A DNA stretch of 5,910 nt, from assembly GCA_022822125.1 (NCBI GenBank), contig JAJECF010000100.1, positions 1 through 5,910 on the forward strand, in the 5' to 3' direction. Position numbers and translations under genes: made by a program. The notes beneath the pieces were generated by a model. That model did not search any database, was not told the DNA's origin, and saw nothing but the letters and a program-made list of their open reading frames with translations. Origin of the DNA: Alphaproteobacteria bacterium. GTDB lineage: Bacteria; Pseudomonadota; Alphaproteobacteria; Bin95. This document shows, piece by piece, positions 1 through 5,910 of this stretch (positions are counted from its first letter, which is position 1; the number at the start of each line of letters is the position of its first letter).

Positions 1-191
1 CAGGCCCGAAACCCGAGCGTCGCCGGCGCCCTCCGGGTCGCCTGCAACGGAGGAAACTCCCGAGAGCCACGGCATTTTCGACAGGCGGCGCTTTGCGAAG
101 GAAGGTCGCTGGGAATCGCTGGGGAAGCATCAGGATTCGAAGGGCGGGCGCTCTCGGTCGGCCCCTGTCGTTGTCGGCGATGGCCAGGCAT
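1..191 (-). CDS. Possible partial ORF running off the left edge, unrecognised
   Basis: On the minus strand an ATG at 191-189 follows a good Shine-Dalgarno-like GAGGAG about six bases upstream. The frame stays open to the window edge for at least 63 codons. The predicted start is MPGHRRQRQGPTESARPSNP and the product is rich in Pro, Ser and Arg, with no family I recognise. A second minus frame is also open to the edge: its ATG at 208-206 overlaps the TGA of the SNO remnant (TGATG), and it has the higher GC at third codon positions, which in this GC-rich DNA favours it slightly. At most one of the two is coding. High GC lengthens chance open frames, so neither is secure. The position directly downstream of the SNO remnant and on the same strand would suit an operon. 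Confidence 0.25.
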   Translation of the reverse strand, partial: MPGHRRQRQGPTESARPSNPDASPAIPSDLPSQSAACRKCRGSREFPPLQATRRAPATLGFRA

Positions 192-207
192 GGGGGACTC
201 CTCACCA

Positions 208-2214
208 TCAGGCTGCCCGGCGCCTCGCTCCGCTGCGGCATCCGAATCCGGCAACCGGGACGACGGCGGTTAACGTGGCCGGCGGACGGATCAACCGCAC
301 GCGCTCCCTCACCCCGCCGTCGTCGAGCATGCGCGAGGCAGCCGGCAGGACCACCGCGGCGCGCTTCGAGCGGGCGTTGACCGCGAGGCGCGGCTTCCCG
401 TCGGGTCCCGGATCGCGTTCGCCGGTCTCCAGCGCGGCGTCGGCGGTGAGCGGCACCAGCCTGTCGCGGCGGACGATCTCGACCAGCTCGGTCGCCGCGC
501 CGGTGCCGGGATGCTCGTAGAGCGTCTCCCGTCCGGCGATGGCGAGCGAGTCGGCGGTCACGGTCTCGACGCCGACCTCGTAGCTGCCGGCCTCGATCGC
601 CTGCTCGATGTTGGCGGCGATGCGCTGTTCCAGCTCGGCGAAGAGCTGGTTCTGCTCGGCGATGGGAAGCGCCAGCAGCCGGTTGAGGAACCTGGGCATC
701 GGCGGCAGGTCGTCCTTGAGCGAGCCCTCCCAGGTGAGCTTCAGCCCGGTGGCCTTCTCGAACCGCTCGAGGTTCCAGCCCTCGATGCTGCCCCGCCAGA
801 GCGCGCCGTAGAACTGGCGCAATGCCGCCTTGGCATAGTCGGATTCGAGGTTGTCGCTCTCGCGGAACAGCGCGGCGTCGCTGCCGCCCATCGCGGTCTG
901 CGAATCCCGCTGTCCGCGGGTGATGGCGCCCAGGCTGTCGAGCCGCCGTGCGATGGTGGCGATGAACCGGCGCTCGCCCTTCACGTCCGTGGTGACGGGA
1001 CGGAACAGCGGTGCGGAGGCCTGATGCGTGCGGTGGGTGCGACCGAGACCCTGGATGGCCTGATCCGCGCGCCAGCCCGGCTCCAGCAGGTAGTGGATGC
1101 GCCGCTCTGTGTTTCCGCAGGACAGATCGGCGTGGTAGCTGCGGCCCGTGCCGCCGGCCATCGAGAACACCAGGATGCGCTTCTCCCCGTCCATGAAGGC
1201 GGCGGTCTCGGCAAGGTTGGCCGAGGCCGGCCGCGAGCGAAGCGAGAGGCGCTCGCCCTTCGCGTCCGTGATCCTGAGGACCCGCCGCGACCGTCCCGTG
1301 ACCTCGGCGACGGCCTCGTGCCCGAACTTCTGCACGATCTGGTCGAGCGCGGTGGGAACCGGCGGCAGGGCGGCGAGCTTCTCGATCAGCGCGTCGCGCC
1401 GGTCCTCGGCCTCCTTGCAGATGACGGGGTTGCCGTCGGCGTGGCTGGCCGGCCGGCTGAGGAGATTGCCGGCGTCGTCGGTGAAGGGCTCCTGGAGCTG
1501 CACCGGGAAGGCGTGCATCAGGTAAGACAGGATGGCATCCCGGGGCGTGAGGTCGATGTTGAGGTCGTCCCACTCGGACGCCGGGACCTCGGCGATGCGG
1601 CGCTCCATCAGCGCCTCGCCGGTCGAGACCAGCTGCACGACCGCCGACCGGCCGGCGGCGAGATCGGCCTCGATCGTGCGGATCGTCGAGGGGCACTTCA
1701 TGCCGGTCAGCAGATGGCCGAAGAAGCGCTGCTTGGTGCCCTCGAACGCTGACAATGCCGCCGCCTTGGCATTCTTGTTCAGAGTGTCTTCGCCCTGGAC
1801 GATGCCAGTGGCCTTCAGCGCCTCCTCGATGTTGGCGTGGATCACCTTGAAGGCGCCGGCATAGGCGTCGTAGATGCGCCGCTGCTCGGGCGTGAGCGGG
1901 TGTTCGAGGATGTCGACCTCGATCCCGTCATAGGCAAGCGCCCTCGCCTGGTAGAGGCCGAGCGCCTTCAGATCGCGTGCGACCACCTCCATCGCGGCGA
2001 CCCCGCCGGCCTCCATGGCGGAGACGAACTCGACGCGCTTCTCGAATGGCGTCTCGCCGGCTGCCCATAAACCGAAGAAGGCCGCTGAGGTAAGGGCTGG
2101 TCTGCTACCGACCGGGATTTCTGCATCGCGTATCAGGCAAGAAGATCGTGCATCGTAATGAGGCCAAACCCGAGAGGGCCATTCAAGGCGGAACAAATGC
2201 CACGATGGCGTCAA
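208..2214 (-). pseudogene. Strawberry-notch (SNO) family helicase-like protein, C-terminal fragment
   Basis: This frame of 668 codons matches the C-terminal half of bacterial strawberry-notch family proteins, large SF2-like helicase proteins of islands and plasmids that are usually well over 1,000 residues. Recognisable parts (numbered from the TTG at 2214) are FGLW with GGVAAMEVVARDLKALGLY (about 47-88), LTPEQRRIYDAYAGAF (107-122), an SF2-type segment ILVFSMAGGTGRSYHADL (347-364), and WRADQAIQGLGRTHRTHQ (381-398), which resembles helicase motif VI with its arginines. ERRFIATIARRLDSLGAITRGQRD (414-437) and DNLESDYAKAALRQFY (454-469) follow. The N-terminal helicase core with Walker A and B is absent. 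Residues 1 to about 43 do not look like the family, and the only far-upstream start is TTG with no clear ribosome site. After VRLIRP (639-644) the family sequence stops and about 24 unrelated codons lead to TGA, whereas relatives usually continue for more than 100 residues. There are no internal stops or frameshifts, so the truncation may be recent or the domain may still be made. ATPase function is not expected. Confidence 0.85.
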
Positions 2215-2251
2215 TTGTGGCTCCTAGCGCAATAGGTCATGATCCTGTGGG

Positions 2252-2280
2252 TTGGTTGCGCTTGTGTCTCAGGCGATACG
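2252..2280 (+). promoter_or_regulatory. Weak candidate promoter for the two-gene cassette
   Basis: TTGGTT at 2252-2257 and GATACG at 2275-2280 are separated by 17 bases and lie about 50 bases before the ATG at 2329. Each hexamer matches the sigma-70 consensus at only about three of six positions. The location between divergent reading frames is right for a promoter, but the match alone is weak. Confidence 0.2.
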
Positions 2281-2328
2281 ACGAGTGCATTCAAGTGAGA
2301 AAAGTCGCCACCAACTGAGGAGAGAAAC

Positions 2329-2991
2329 ATGTCGCGGTTTTTTCATTCCGATGGACAGTTCGCTGAGATCACCAAGCGCTCTAATGCTCAACTCGTGTTT
2401 TCGGGAGGTCATGGAGGGCTAGTGACTTACGACGGGAATGGAGGGGCAATGAAGAAGGAAGGTGGGCCTATGGATCGCATTTTTCTGTTGCTGAATGACG
2501 GAAGATTGCTTGGTGATGCAGAACTAGGAATTGAATGTGGCCACATGAGTTTTTGTACAGGAATGCTGGTTGATGAGGTAACGGTTGAAGATGAAGAATC
2601 TTTAGGCCCTTGCATCTACTTTCGATTCGCTGAGAACGAAGATGCGGCGAGTTTTGAAGTGAAAGGCGGCATCCACGTAGTGGACCTTGATATCCATTCT
2701 TCTCTGGTTTCGGGCACTATAGAGCAGTCCCTGATGGCTTGGCGAACAGAAGATAGAGCTCGCAGCAAGTCGAGTCTTCCTTATACGGCATGGCATCGGC
2801 GCGTCCGAGTTAATGATCAATTGCTTGATTGGTTCAATTTGAATGATGCGAGAGCTGTTGCCGCCGAAACTTCTTGGACCAAGCCTCCGCCTAGGCCGAA
2901 GCCAATTGCGCTTAGGGACATGTCTCGTTTTGGACCTCCAATCAGGACGCAGCAGCATTTGGCGCATTTGAGAGTCTTCTTGGAATTATGA
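2329..2991 (+). CDS. Hypothetical protein of 220 aa, first gene of the low-GC cassette
   Basis: I do not recognise the family. The ATG at 2329 has a strong ribosome site (GAGGAGAG ending about five bases upstream), which supports this start. In-frame ATGs at 2449 and 2470 are possible alternatives; the second follows AGGAAGGTGG, and the first 45 residues are Gly-rich and low in obvious structure. From about residue 48 the protein looks like an alternating beta-rich globular domain: DRIFLLLNDGRLLGDAELGIE (49-69), an acidic VDEVTVEDEESLGP stretch (81-94), CIYFRF (95-100) and GGIHVVDLDIHSSLV (113-127). A basic, Trp-containing part follows (AWHRRVRVNDQLLDWFNLND, 154-173) and then a Pro-rich linker, TKPPPRPKP (184-192). 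There is no signal peptide or membrane segment, so it is probably cytosolic. It shares strand and low GC with the downstream membrane gene 118 bases away, so co-transcription is plausible. It could be a sensor or partner protein; that is inference. Confidence 0.7.
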   Translation: MSRFFHSDGQFAEITKRSNAQLVFSGGHGGLVTYDGNGGAMKKEGGPMDRIFLLLNDGRLLGDAELGIECGHMSFCTGMLVDEVTVEDEESLGPCIYFRFAENEDAASFEVKGGIHVVDLDIHSSLVSGTIEQSLMAWRTEDRARSKSSLPYTAWHRRVRVNDQLLDWFNLNDARAVAAETSWTKPPPRPKPIALRDMSRFGPPIRTQQHLAHLRVFLEL

Positions 2992-3109
2992 TCTTCGCCG
3001 GTAAGATTGGAATGGGAGAAAGATGCATGAAGGTCGCGGAAAGCGGGAAGATGTGAGTTTGGACATATACAGTTGTAGAAAGTCCGGAAGTTAGTTTTAC
3101 CCGCTAGGG

Positions 3110-3739
3110 ATGAGACGTTGGGCACTGGAGAAAAATTTGCGAGCCGAACAGGATAAAGATAAAACAGAAGAGATAGGCCGTCCGAGCACCATCTCATGCG
3201 TTGTTTGTCACGAGCCAATTGTGGTTGGGGCAGCTAAATGCAGGCACTGCCATAGCTATCAGGGGTGGTTAAGGCGGAATCTAGTATTTGGGAGTTCGAC
3301 GTTGCCTCTCCTCTTGGCGTTTATATCAGTATTGGGCATCGTGGCTCCCGATCTAAGAAGCATTGTAGTTGCATGGCGAGCGGCACCTAAAGCCGACGTT
3401 CAAGTTTCTGCTTATTTCGCACCGGGCGGTATGCAGGCATATGTGATAAATGTGGGCACAGCTACTGCAACGCTGCAACGAAGTGCAACGATTAAGGCTA
3501 AGGAAAAAGGCGGTAAGAAAGTCCACAACATTGGCCACTTCTTCAATGCAGCGGATGGCTCTGGATTAGCGGCACTATCAATCAGGCCAAATGAACAAAA
3601 GACATTTTATCTCAACCGGTCTGTAGTGACAGTAGAGTATCCCCAGCTGGATGACGGCGCCGTATGCGAATTGCGCTATAAGGTGCAAAGTGCCAACGGT
3701 ATAGAGGATGGTATTTCTTCGTTTAACTGTTGGAAATAA
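3110..3739 (+). CDS. Zinc-ribbon, single-pass membrane protein of unknown function
   Basis: The 209-residue product has three visible parts. A short basic/acidic N-terminus leads to a zinc ribbon with Cys30, Cys33, Cys44 and Cys47 (CxxC-x10-CxxC). The basic WLRRN (53-57) then precedes one hydrophobic segment at about 58-80 (FGSSTLPLLLAFISVLGIVAP), which by the positive-inside rule puts the zinc ribbon in the cytoplasm and the rest outside. The exported part (about 92-209) is beta-rich, with Gly/Asn turns, and has two cysteines (186 and 207) that could form a disulfide. The fold might be immunoglobulin-like, but I cannot name the family. The ATG at 3110 has a poor ribosome site (AGGG directly before it); an in-frame TTG at 3137 follows GGAG by six bases and may be the true start, removing nine residues and no domain. 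A stop at 3092 excludes longer versions. GC is low, like the preceding gene. A role as membrane effector or sensor is inference. Confidence 0.75.
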   Translation: MRRWALEKNLRAEQDKDKTEEIGRPSTISCVVCHEPIVVGAAKCRHCHSYQGWLRRNLVFGSSTLPLLLAFISVLGIVAPDLRSIVVAWRAAPKADVQVSAYFAPGGMQAYVINVGTATATLQRSATIKAKEKGGKKVHNIGHFFNAADGSGLAALSIRPNEQKTFYLNRSVVTVEYPQLDDGAVCELRYKVQSANGIEDGISSFNCWK

Positions 3740-4003
3740 ATCGCGCAGTTTTACCTCTGCGGTCATTGGCGCCCAATCCACCTCATAGAGTTCTGCGGTC
3801 GGTCGAGGAGAGTATGGGGTTCAAGGTCAGGGCGGACCTGTAAGGGATTCGCGAGCGGTTCGATTGGATGGTGATACCAAGATAGGCCAGCCGATCCACG
3901 GTCCGTAAGTCCTCGGCAGTCCGTCGGCGGGCCACCCTGTCAAACCGTCGCGAGTCTGGGTGTGGTGCGAGGCCGAAACTCAACATGAGCATGATTTCGT
4001 CGG
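3740..4003. other. Gene-poor spacer between convergent units
   Basis: This 264-base stretch separates the 3' end of the low-GC cassette from the 3' end of the toxin gene. A 5-bp stem, ATTGG and CCAAT around a 3-base loop (3765-3777), lies 25 bases past the cassette stop; it is too short and has no T-tract, so I do not call it a terminator. On the minus strand a 69-codon frame (3992-3783, starting MLMLSFGLAPHPDS) begins 11 bases after the toxin stop. It lacks a ribosome site and resembles no family I know, so it is probably chance or a gene remnant. A plus-strand GGAGAG followed by ATG at 3813 opens only about nine codons. Confidence 0.5.
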
Positions 4004-5068
4004 CTAGGGTTGGTGCCGCTTAGCTTTGTCTCGGCTGTTCAACGCCCATTCAATCCGGTCGGCAGACGCTAGGATTTCCTCGAAGGTAGGGGCCTCGCCG
4101 AAGATCATGGTAGTCATATTCGTGTAATCACGAGAGAGGGCTGCAACCATCGCTCCGGTTGGCGCGACTGCGAACGTGCCTGGCACCGCCGAAGAAAGGT
4201 CGTAATCGGGCCGATCAAAGAACGTATGGGCGTGCCGGACGCAGTCGGCTCCCAGAGCCCGGTCTGCCAAGGCTGGTTCGCCGACCTCCGAGCAAAGGAT
4301 ACAGTGGAGATCGTAGTAGTGTCGTGAGACCCGCTGTCCTTCCTGTCGGAGAACGCCACGCCGCTCATGCCAGCGGCGCAGGCCATGCGCAATCACCACC
4401 TTGTCCCAGAAGGTGCGGGCAGCGTCGATGGTGGTCACGCCGTGGACAGTGAGGTCAAGACCGACGGTATCTTCAGCGATATAGGGTCGGATCGAGACCG
4501 TGCGGTGGGGATCGAGGGCCGACTTTGCGCCGGATTCGATCCGCACGGCCGGCTGCACATAGGTTTCGTCGCGCGGCTCGATCTCGGGATACCAAACAAG
4601 TAATGTCTGCCCGTCGGGATCGGCACCGTCGATCTCGATGCGCCCAATACCGTCGGTGGCGTCTGTGAGCTGTTCGTTCAGGAATCGCCGGAGCGGTCCG
4701 GTGACGTAGGCTCGGCATGCATCCCTGATCGCGTCGAGGCGAGCGCGCCGCTTCTTTCCCGACAAGGTCTCCAGTTCCTCAACCGATGCCGGCTCGTCAA
4801 GGTCGTCGCGGAACACCGTGATGTCGATATCCTCGGAAAAGCGCTGGATCAGGCCGTAGGCTTTCGACAAGGACGTGCCGCCCTTGAAGAGAAGGCGGGG
4901 TCCATCGCTGGGTCGCTCGCAATAAAGTGCATTCAACGTCCAGCAGACCCAGAAGTCCTTCTCGACATGGTTGACCGGGGCACCGAGCCGGTTGGCGACT
5001 GCAAGAAACAGATCGAGGCGATCGCGGGCAGGCGCGGTGCCAATCTGTTTGTAGGCCGCGGCGGTCAC
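4004..5068 (-). CDS. AbiEii/AbiGii-family nucleotidyltransferase toxin
   Basis: This is a 354-residue member of the AbiEii toxin family (DUF1814; DNA polymerase beta-type nucleotidyltransferase fold). Known members transfer nucleotides to RNA targets, shown for the related MenT toxins acting on tRNA, and cause reversible growth arrest; the target here is unknown. The family motifs are in place: EKDFWVCWTLNAL (36-48), the nucleotide-binding GGTSLSKAYGLIQRFSEDIDI (63-83) with the GGTSLSK loop and the acidic pair Asp81 and Asp83, TFWDKVVIAHGLRR (219-232), and SRHYYDLHCI (248-257) near the C-terminal helical part. Length is in the usual range and the frame is intact, so it is probably active. The start is GTG at 5068-5066, within GTGA that overlaps the antitoxin TGA; this is typical translational coupling in toxin-antitoxin pairs. 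High GC matches the flanks and not the low-GC cassette. Confidence 0.92.
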   Translation of the reverse strand: MTAAAYKQIGTAPARDRLDLFLAVANRLGAPVNHVEKDFWVCWTLNALYCERPSDGPRLLFKGGTSLSKAYGLIQRFSEDIDITVFRDDLDEPASVEELETLSGKKRRARLDAIRDACRAYVTGPLRRFLNEQLTDATDGIGRIEIDGADPDGQTLLVWYPEIEPRDETYVQPAVRIESGAKSALDPHRTVSIRPYIAEDTVGLDLTVHGVTTIDAARTFWDKVVIAHGLRRWHERRGVLRQEGQRVSRHYYDLHCILCSEVGEPALADRALGADCVRHAHTFFDRPDYDLSSAVPGTFAVAPTGAMVAALSRDYTNMTTMIFGEAPTFEEILASADRIEWALNSRDKAKRHQP

Positions 5069-5733
5069 AAGCGGGCCCGGTCGGCGCCGGCATCGCCCAG
5101 CAGATCGCGCAGGAATTCCTGCATCCAGATTGGCAGTGCGGAAAAGCCCGCCTCCAGATCTTCGCGGATCGCCTGCCCGTGCCGGGGGTCGGCGAAGATG
5201 CGGCGTAACGCTGCCTGGGTGTGCTGTCGCTCGTCGTCTCGGGACAGCATGTCATGCATCCAGTGCAGCGCCTGAACCACTCTCATGGCTGGCCGTCCGG
5301 CCCAGTAGAGGCGGCTGGGCGCTGCGTATCGGAAATGAATCTCCTGGCGGCCGAGCTTGATCGGCTTCAGTCTCGCATCGACCAGAACCTCGATACGCGC
5401 CGGGACGGCGGTGGTCAGGCCGAGTTCATTGGCGGCGGTCATGCCGTCGATAACGACACGCGCCTGGTCGCGGCGGGTGACGGCACGGATGACCGCGCGG
5501 TAGTCGGGCACGGTCGGACGTCCGGTCAGCCCGTTGGTGCGCGGGCGGTCGTACAGTCCCCGGTCGATGCGGCGCAGATCGTCGGCGGCAACCAGGCGTT
5601 GCAGGGTCTTGTCGACGGCGGCGCGATTGCCGAGGTCGGCAAAATCGCCGGGGACCCAGACCTCGTCCGGGTTGGCCGCCATCCGTGCGAGGAGGCGGGA
5701 TCGCAAACCGGGATCTTGAGTTGCGACTGTCAT
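5065..5733 (-). CDS. DUF6088 / AbiEi-type antitoxin and transcriptional regulator
   Basis: From the ATG at 5733 this is a 222-residue protein of the DUF6088 type, the usual partner of AbiEii-like toxins. The N-terminal part is a winged-helix DNA-binding domain: VWVPGDFADLGNRAAVDKTL (25-44), then QRLVAADDLRRIDRGLYDRP (45-64), whose RxxRGLYDxP wing is characteristic. The middle (about 75-145) contains IDGMTAANELGLTTAVPARI and the LGRQEIHFRYAAP segment, as in AbiEi relatives; the C-terminal part is helical with WMHDML and IWMQEFLRDLLGD. It should neutralise the toxin and repress its own promoter, as known AbiEi proteins do. The frame is open upstream to a TTG at 5895, but that extension has no family character and covers the operator region, so I prefer ATG 5733. 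ATG 5751 (six residues earlier) is the alternative. The ribosome site is weak for both. Its stop overlaps the toxin start by four bases. Confidence 0.88.
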   Translation of the reverse strand: MTVATQDPGLRSRLLARMAANPDEVWVPGDFADLGNRAAVDKTLQRLVAADDLRRIDRGLYDRPRTNGLTGRPTVPDYRAVIRAVTRRDQARVVIDGMTAANELGLTTAVPARIEVLVDARLKPIKLGRQEIHFRYAAPSRLYWAGRPAMRVVQALHWMHDMLSRDDERQHTQAALRRIFADPRHGQAIREDLEAGFSALPIWMQEFLRDLLGDAGADRARL

Positions 5734-5748
5734 GTCCGAAACATGACA
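5728..5748. promoter_or_regulatory. Perfect 8-bp inverted repeat over the antitoxin start (candidate operator)
   Basis: The arms TGTCATGT (5728-5735) and ACATGACA (5741-5748) are exact reverse complements separated by the five bases CCGAA. The repeat covers the ATG at 5733. AbiEi antitoxins are known to repress their operons by binding inverted repeats near the promoter, so this is a likely binding site. In the mRNA it could also form a hairpin that hides the start codon. Confidence 0.6.
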
Positions 5749-5799
5749 CATATTTCCGACGATGCAAGCGGCGTCCGAAACCTGCCGCAATCTTCGGAC
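5734..5799. repeat. Four TCCGA elements spaced about 20 bp (candidate operator array)
   Basis: TCCGA begins at 5735, 5755 and 5774, and its reverse complement TCGGA at 5794, giving steps of 20, 19 and 20 bases. Three of the four extend to GTCCGAA (5734-5740 and 5773-5779) or its complement TTCGGAC (5793-5799); the second is degenerate (TTTCCGAC). The near-two-turn spacing puts the elements on about the same face of the helix, suggesting cooperative binding of the DUF6088 protein upstream of its own gene. No clear -10/-35 pair stands out here. Confidence 0.45.
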
Positions 5800-5910
5800 A
5801 GAGTGTGGGGTGCGGTCGAAGCCAGGATCCGGTCGAATACGATATTCCGCCCAGCGGCAAGAGCCTGACGGTGCCGACATGGAATACATCGCCAAGCCGG
5901 CAAGAGTGTC
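5800..5910. other. Upstream flank of the toxin-antitoxin operon, no certain gene
   Basis: This edge stretch lies upstream of the operator array. On the plus strand an ATG at 5879 opens a frame to the window edge (MEYIAKPARV, about ten codons) and could be the start of a divergent gene. It has no good ribosome site and is too short to judge. I see no RNA gene or repeat here. Confidence 0.3.

Larger units (their letters stand above)
2090..3780. other. Low-GC inserted segment (foreign cassette), approximate limits
   Basis: Counted sample lines inside this stretch give about 43-52% GC, against about 65-67% in the SNO remnant and the toxin-antitoxin operon. The left limit is where SNO similarity ends (about 2085-2095); the right limit is where base composition rises again after the second gene. 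The segment contains two plus-strand genes and no transposase or integrase. I found no matching target-site duplications or terminal inverted repeats at the two approximate borders, so the mechanism of entry is unknown. Recombination inside a larger island is as likely as transposition. Confidence 0.5.

Noticed and set aside
511..1752. Long plus-strand open frame of 413 codons antisense to the SNO remnant
   Set aside because: It is a shadow of the high-GC minus-strand coding sequence; its translation is Gly/Arg/Leu-rich with no family character, while the opposite strand matches the SNO family throughout.
2602..2967. Minus-strand frames within the cassette genes (also 2817-3218 and 3578-3781)
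   Set aside because: They lie opposite better-supported genes, lack ribosome sites and show no family features.
3765..3777. Hairpin after the second cassette gene as a terminator
   Set aside because: The stem has only five base pairs and no T-run follows.
5221..5868. Plus-strand open frame of 215 codons antisense to the antitoxin gene
   Set aside because: It is the complement of a clear DUF6088 coding sequence and shows no domain of its own.
5734..5895. N-terminal extension of the antitoxin from TTG 5895
   Set aside because: The added 54 residues have no family similarity, the start is a TTG, and the stretch contains the operator-like repeats; ATG 5733 or 5751 fits the family length.
1..5910. 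CRISPR array, tRNA, rRNA, transposase or integrase
   Set aside because: No regularly spaced long repeats, cloverleaf-like sequence, rRNA segment or recombinase motifs were seen on either strand.

Overview
The window looks like an accessory region (genomic island or plasmid segment) of a high-GC proteobacterium, most likely an alphaproteobacterium. The flanking DNA has GC in the mid-60s percent, counted on sample lines. It carries a large fragment of a strawberry-notch (SNO) helicase-like protein, a family common on alphaproteobacterial islands and plasmids. It also carries an AbiE-type toxin-antitoxin pair of the DUF6088 / nucleotidyltransferase class.

Layout, left to right. Positions 1-207 hold only an uncertain open frame on the minus strand that runs off the window. 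Positions 208-2214 (minus) are the C-terminal part of an SNO-family protein; it lacks its N-terminal helicase core and its usual C-terminal end, so it is read as a remnant. Between about 2090 and 3780 lies DNA of clearly lower GC (about 43-52% on counted lines) with two plus-strand genes: a soluble protein of unknown family (2329-2991) and a zinc-ribbon protein with one membrane segment and an exported C-terminal domain (3110-3739). Positions 3740-4003 hold no convincing gene. Positions 4004-5733 (minus) are a toxin-antitoxin operon: a DUF6088 winged-helix antitoxin/regulator, then an AbiEii-like nucleotidyltransferase toxin whose GTG start overlaps the antitoxin stop. The control region upstream (5728-5799) has a perfect 8-bp inverted repeat over the antitoxin start codon and four TCCGA/TCGGA elements about 20 bp apart, which looks like an autoregulatory operator.

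How the parts fit together (inference): the low-GC pair is a foreign cassette that landed beside, or helped break, the SNO gene. It sits next to an abortive-infection-type toxin-antitoxin operon, as defence and stabilisation genes often do. The cassette pairs a cytosolic protein with a membrane-anchored one. It is the best candidate here for something undescribed, but nothing in its sequence proves a defence role.
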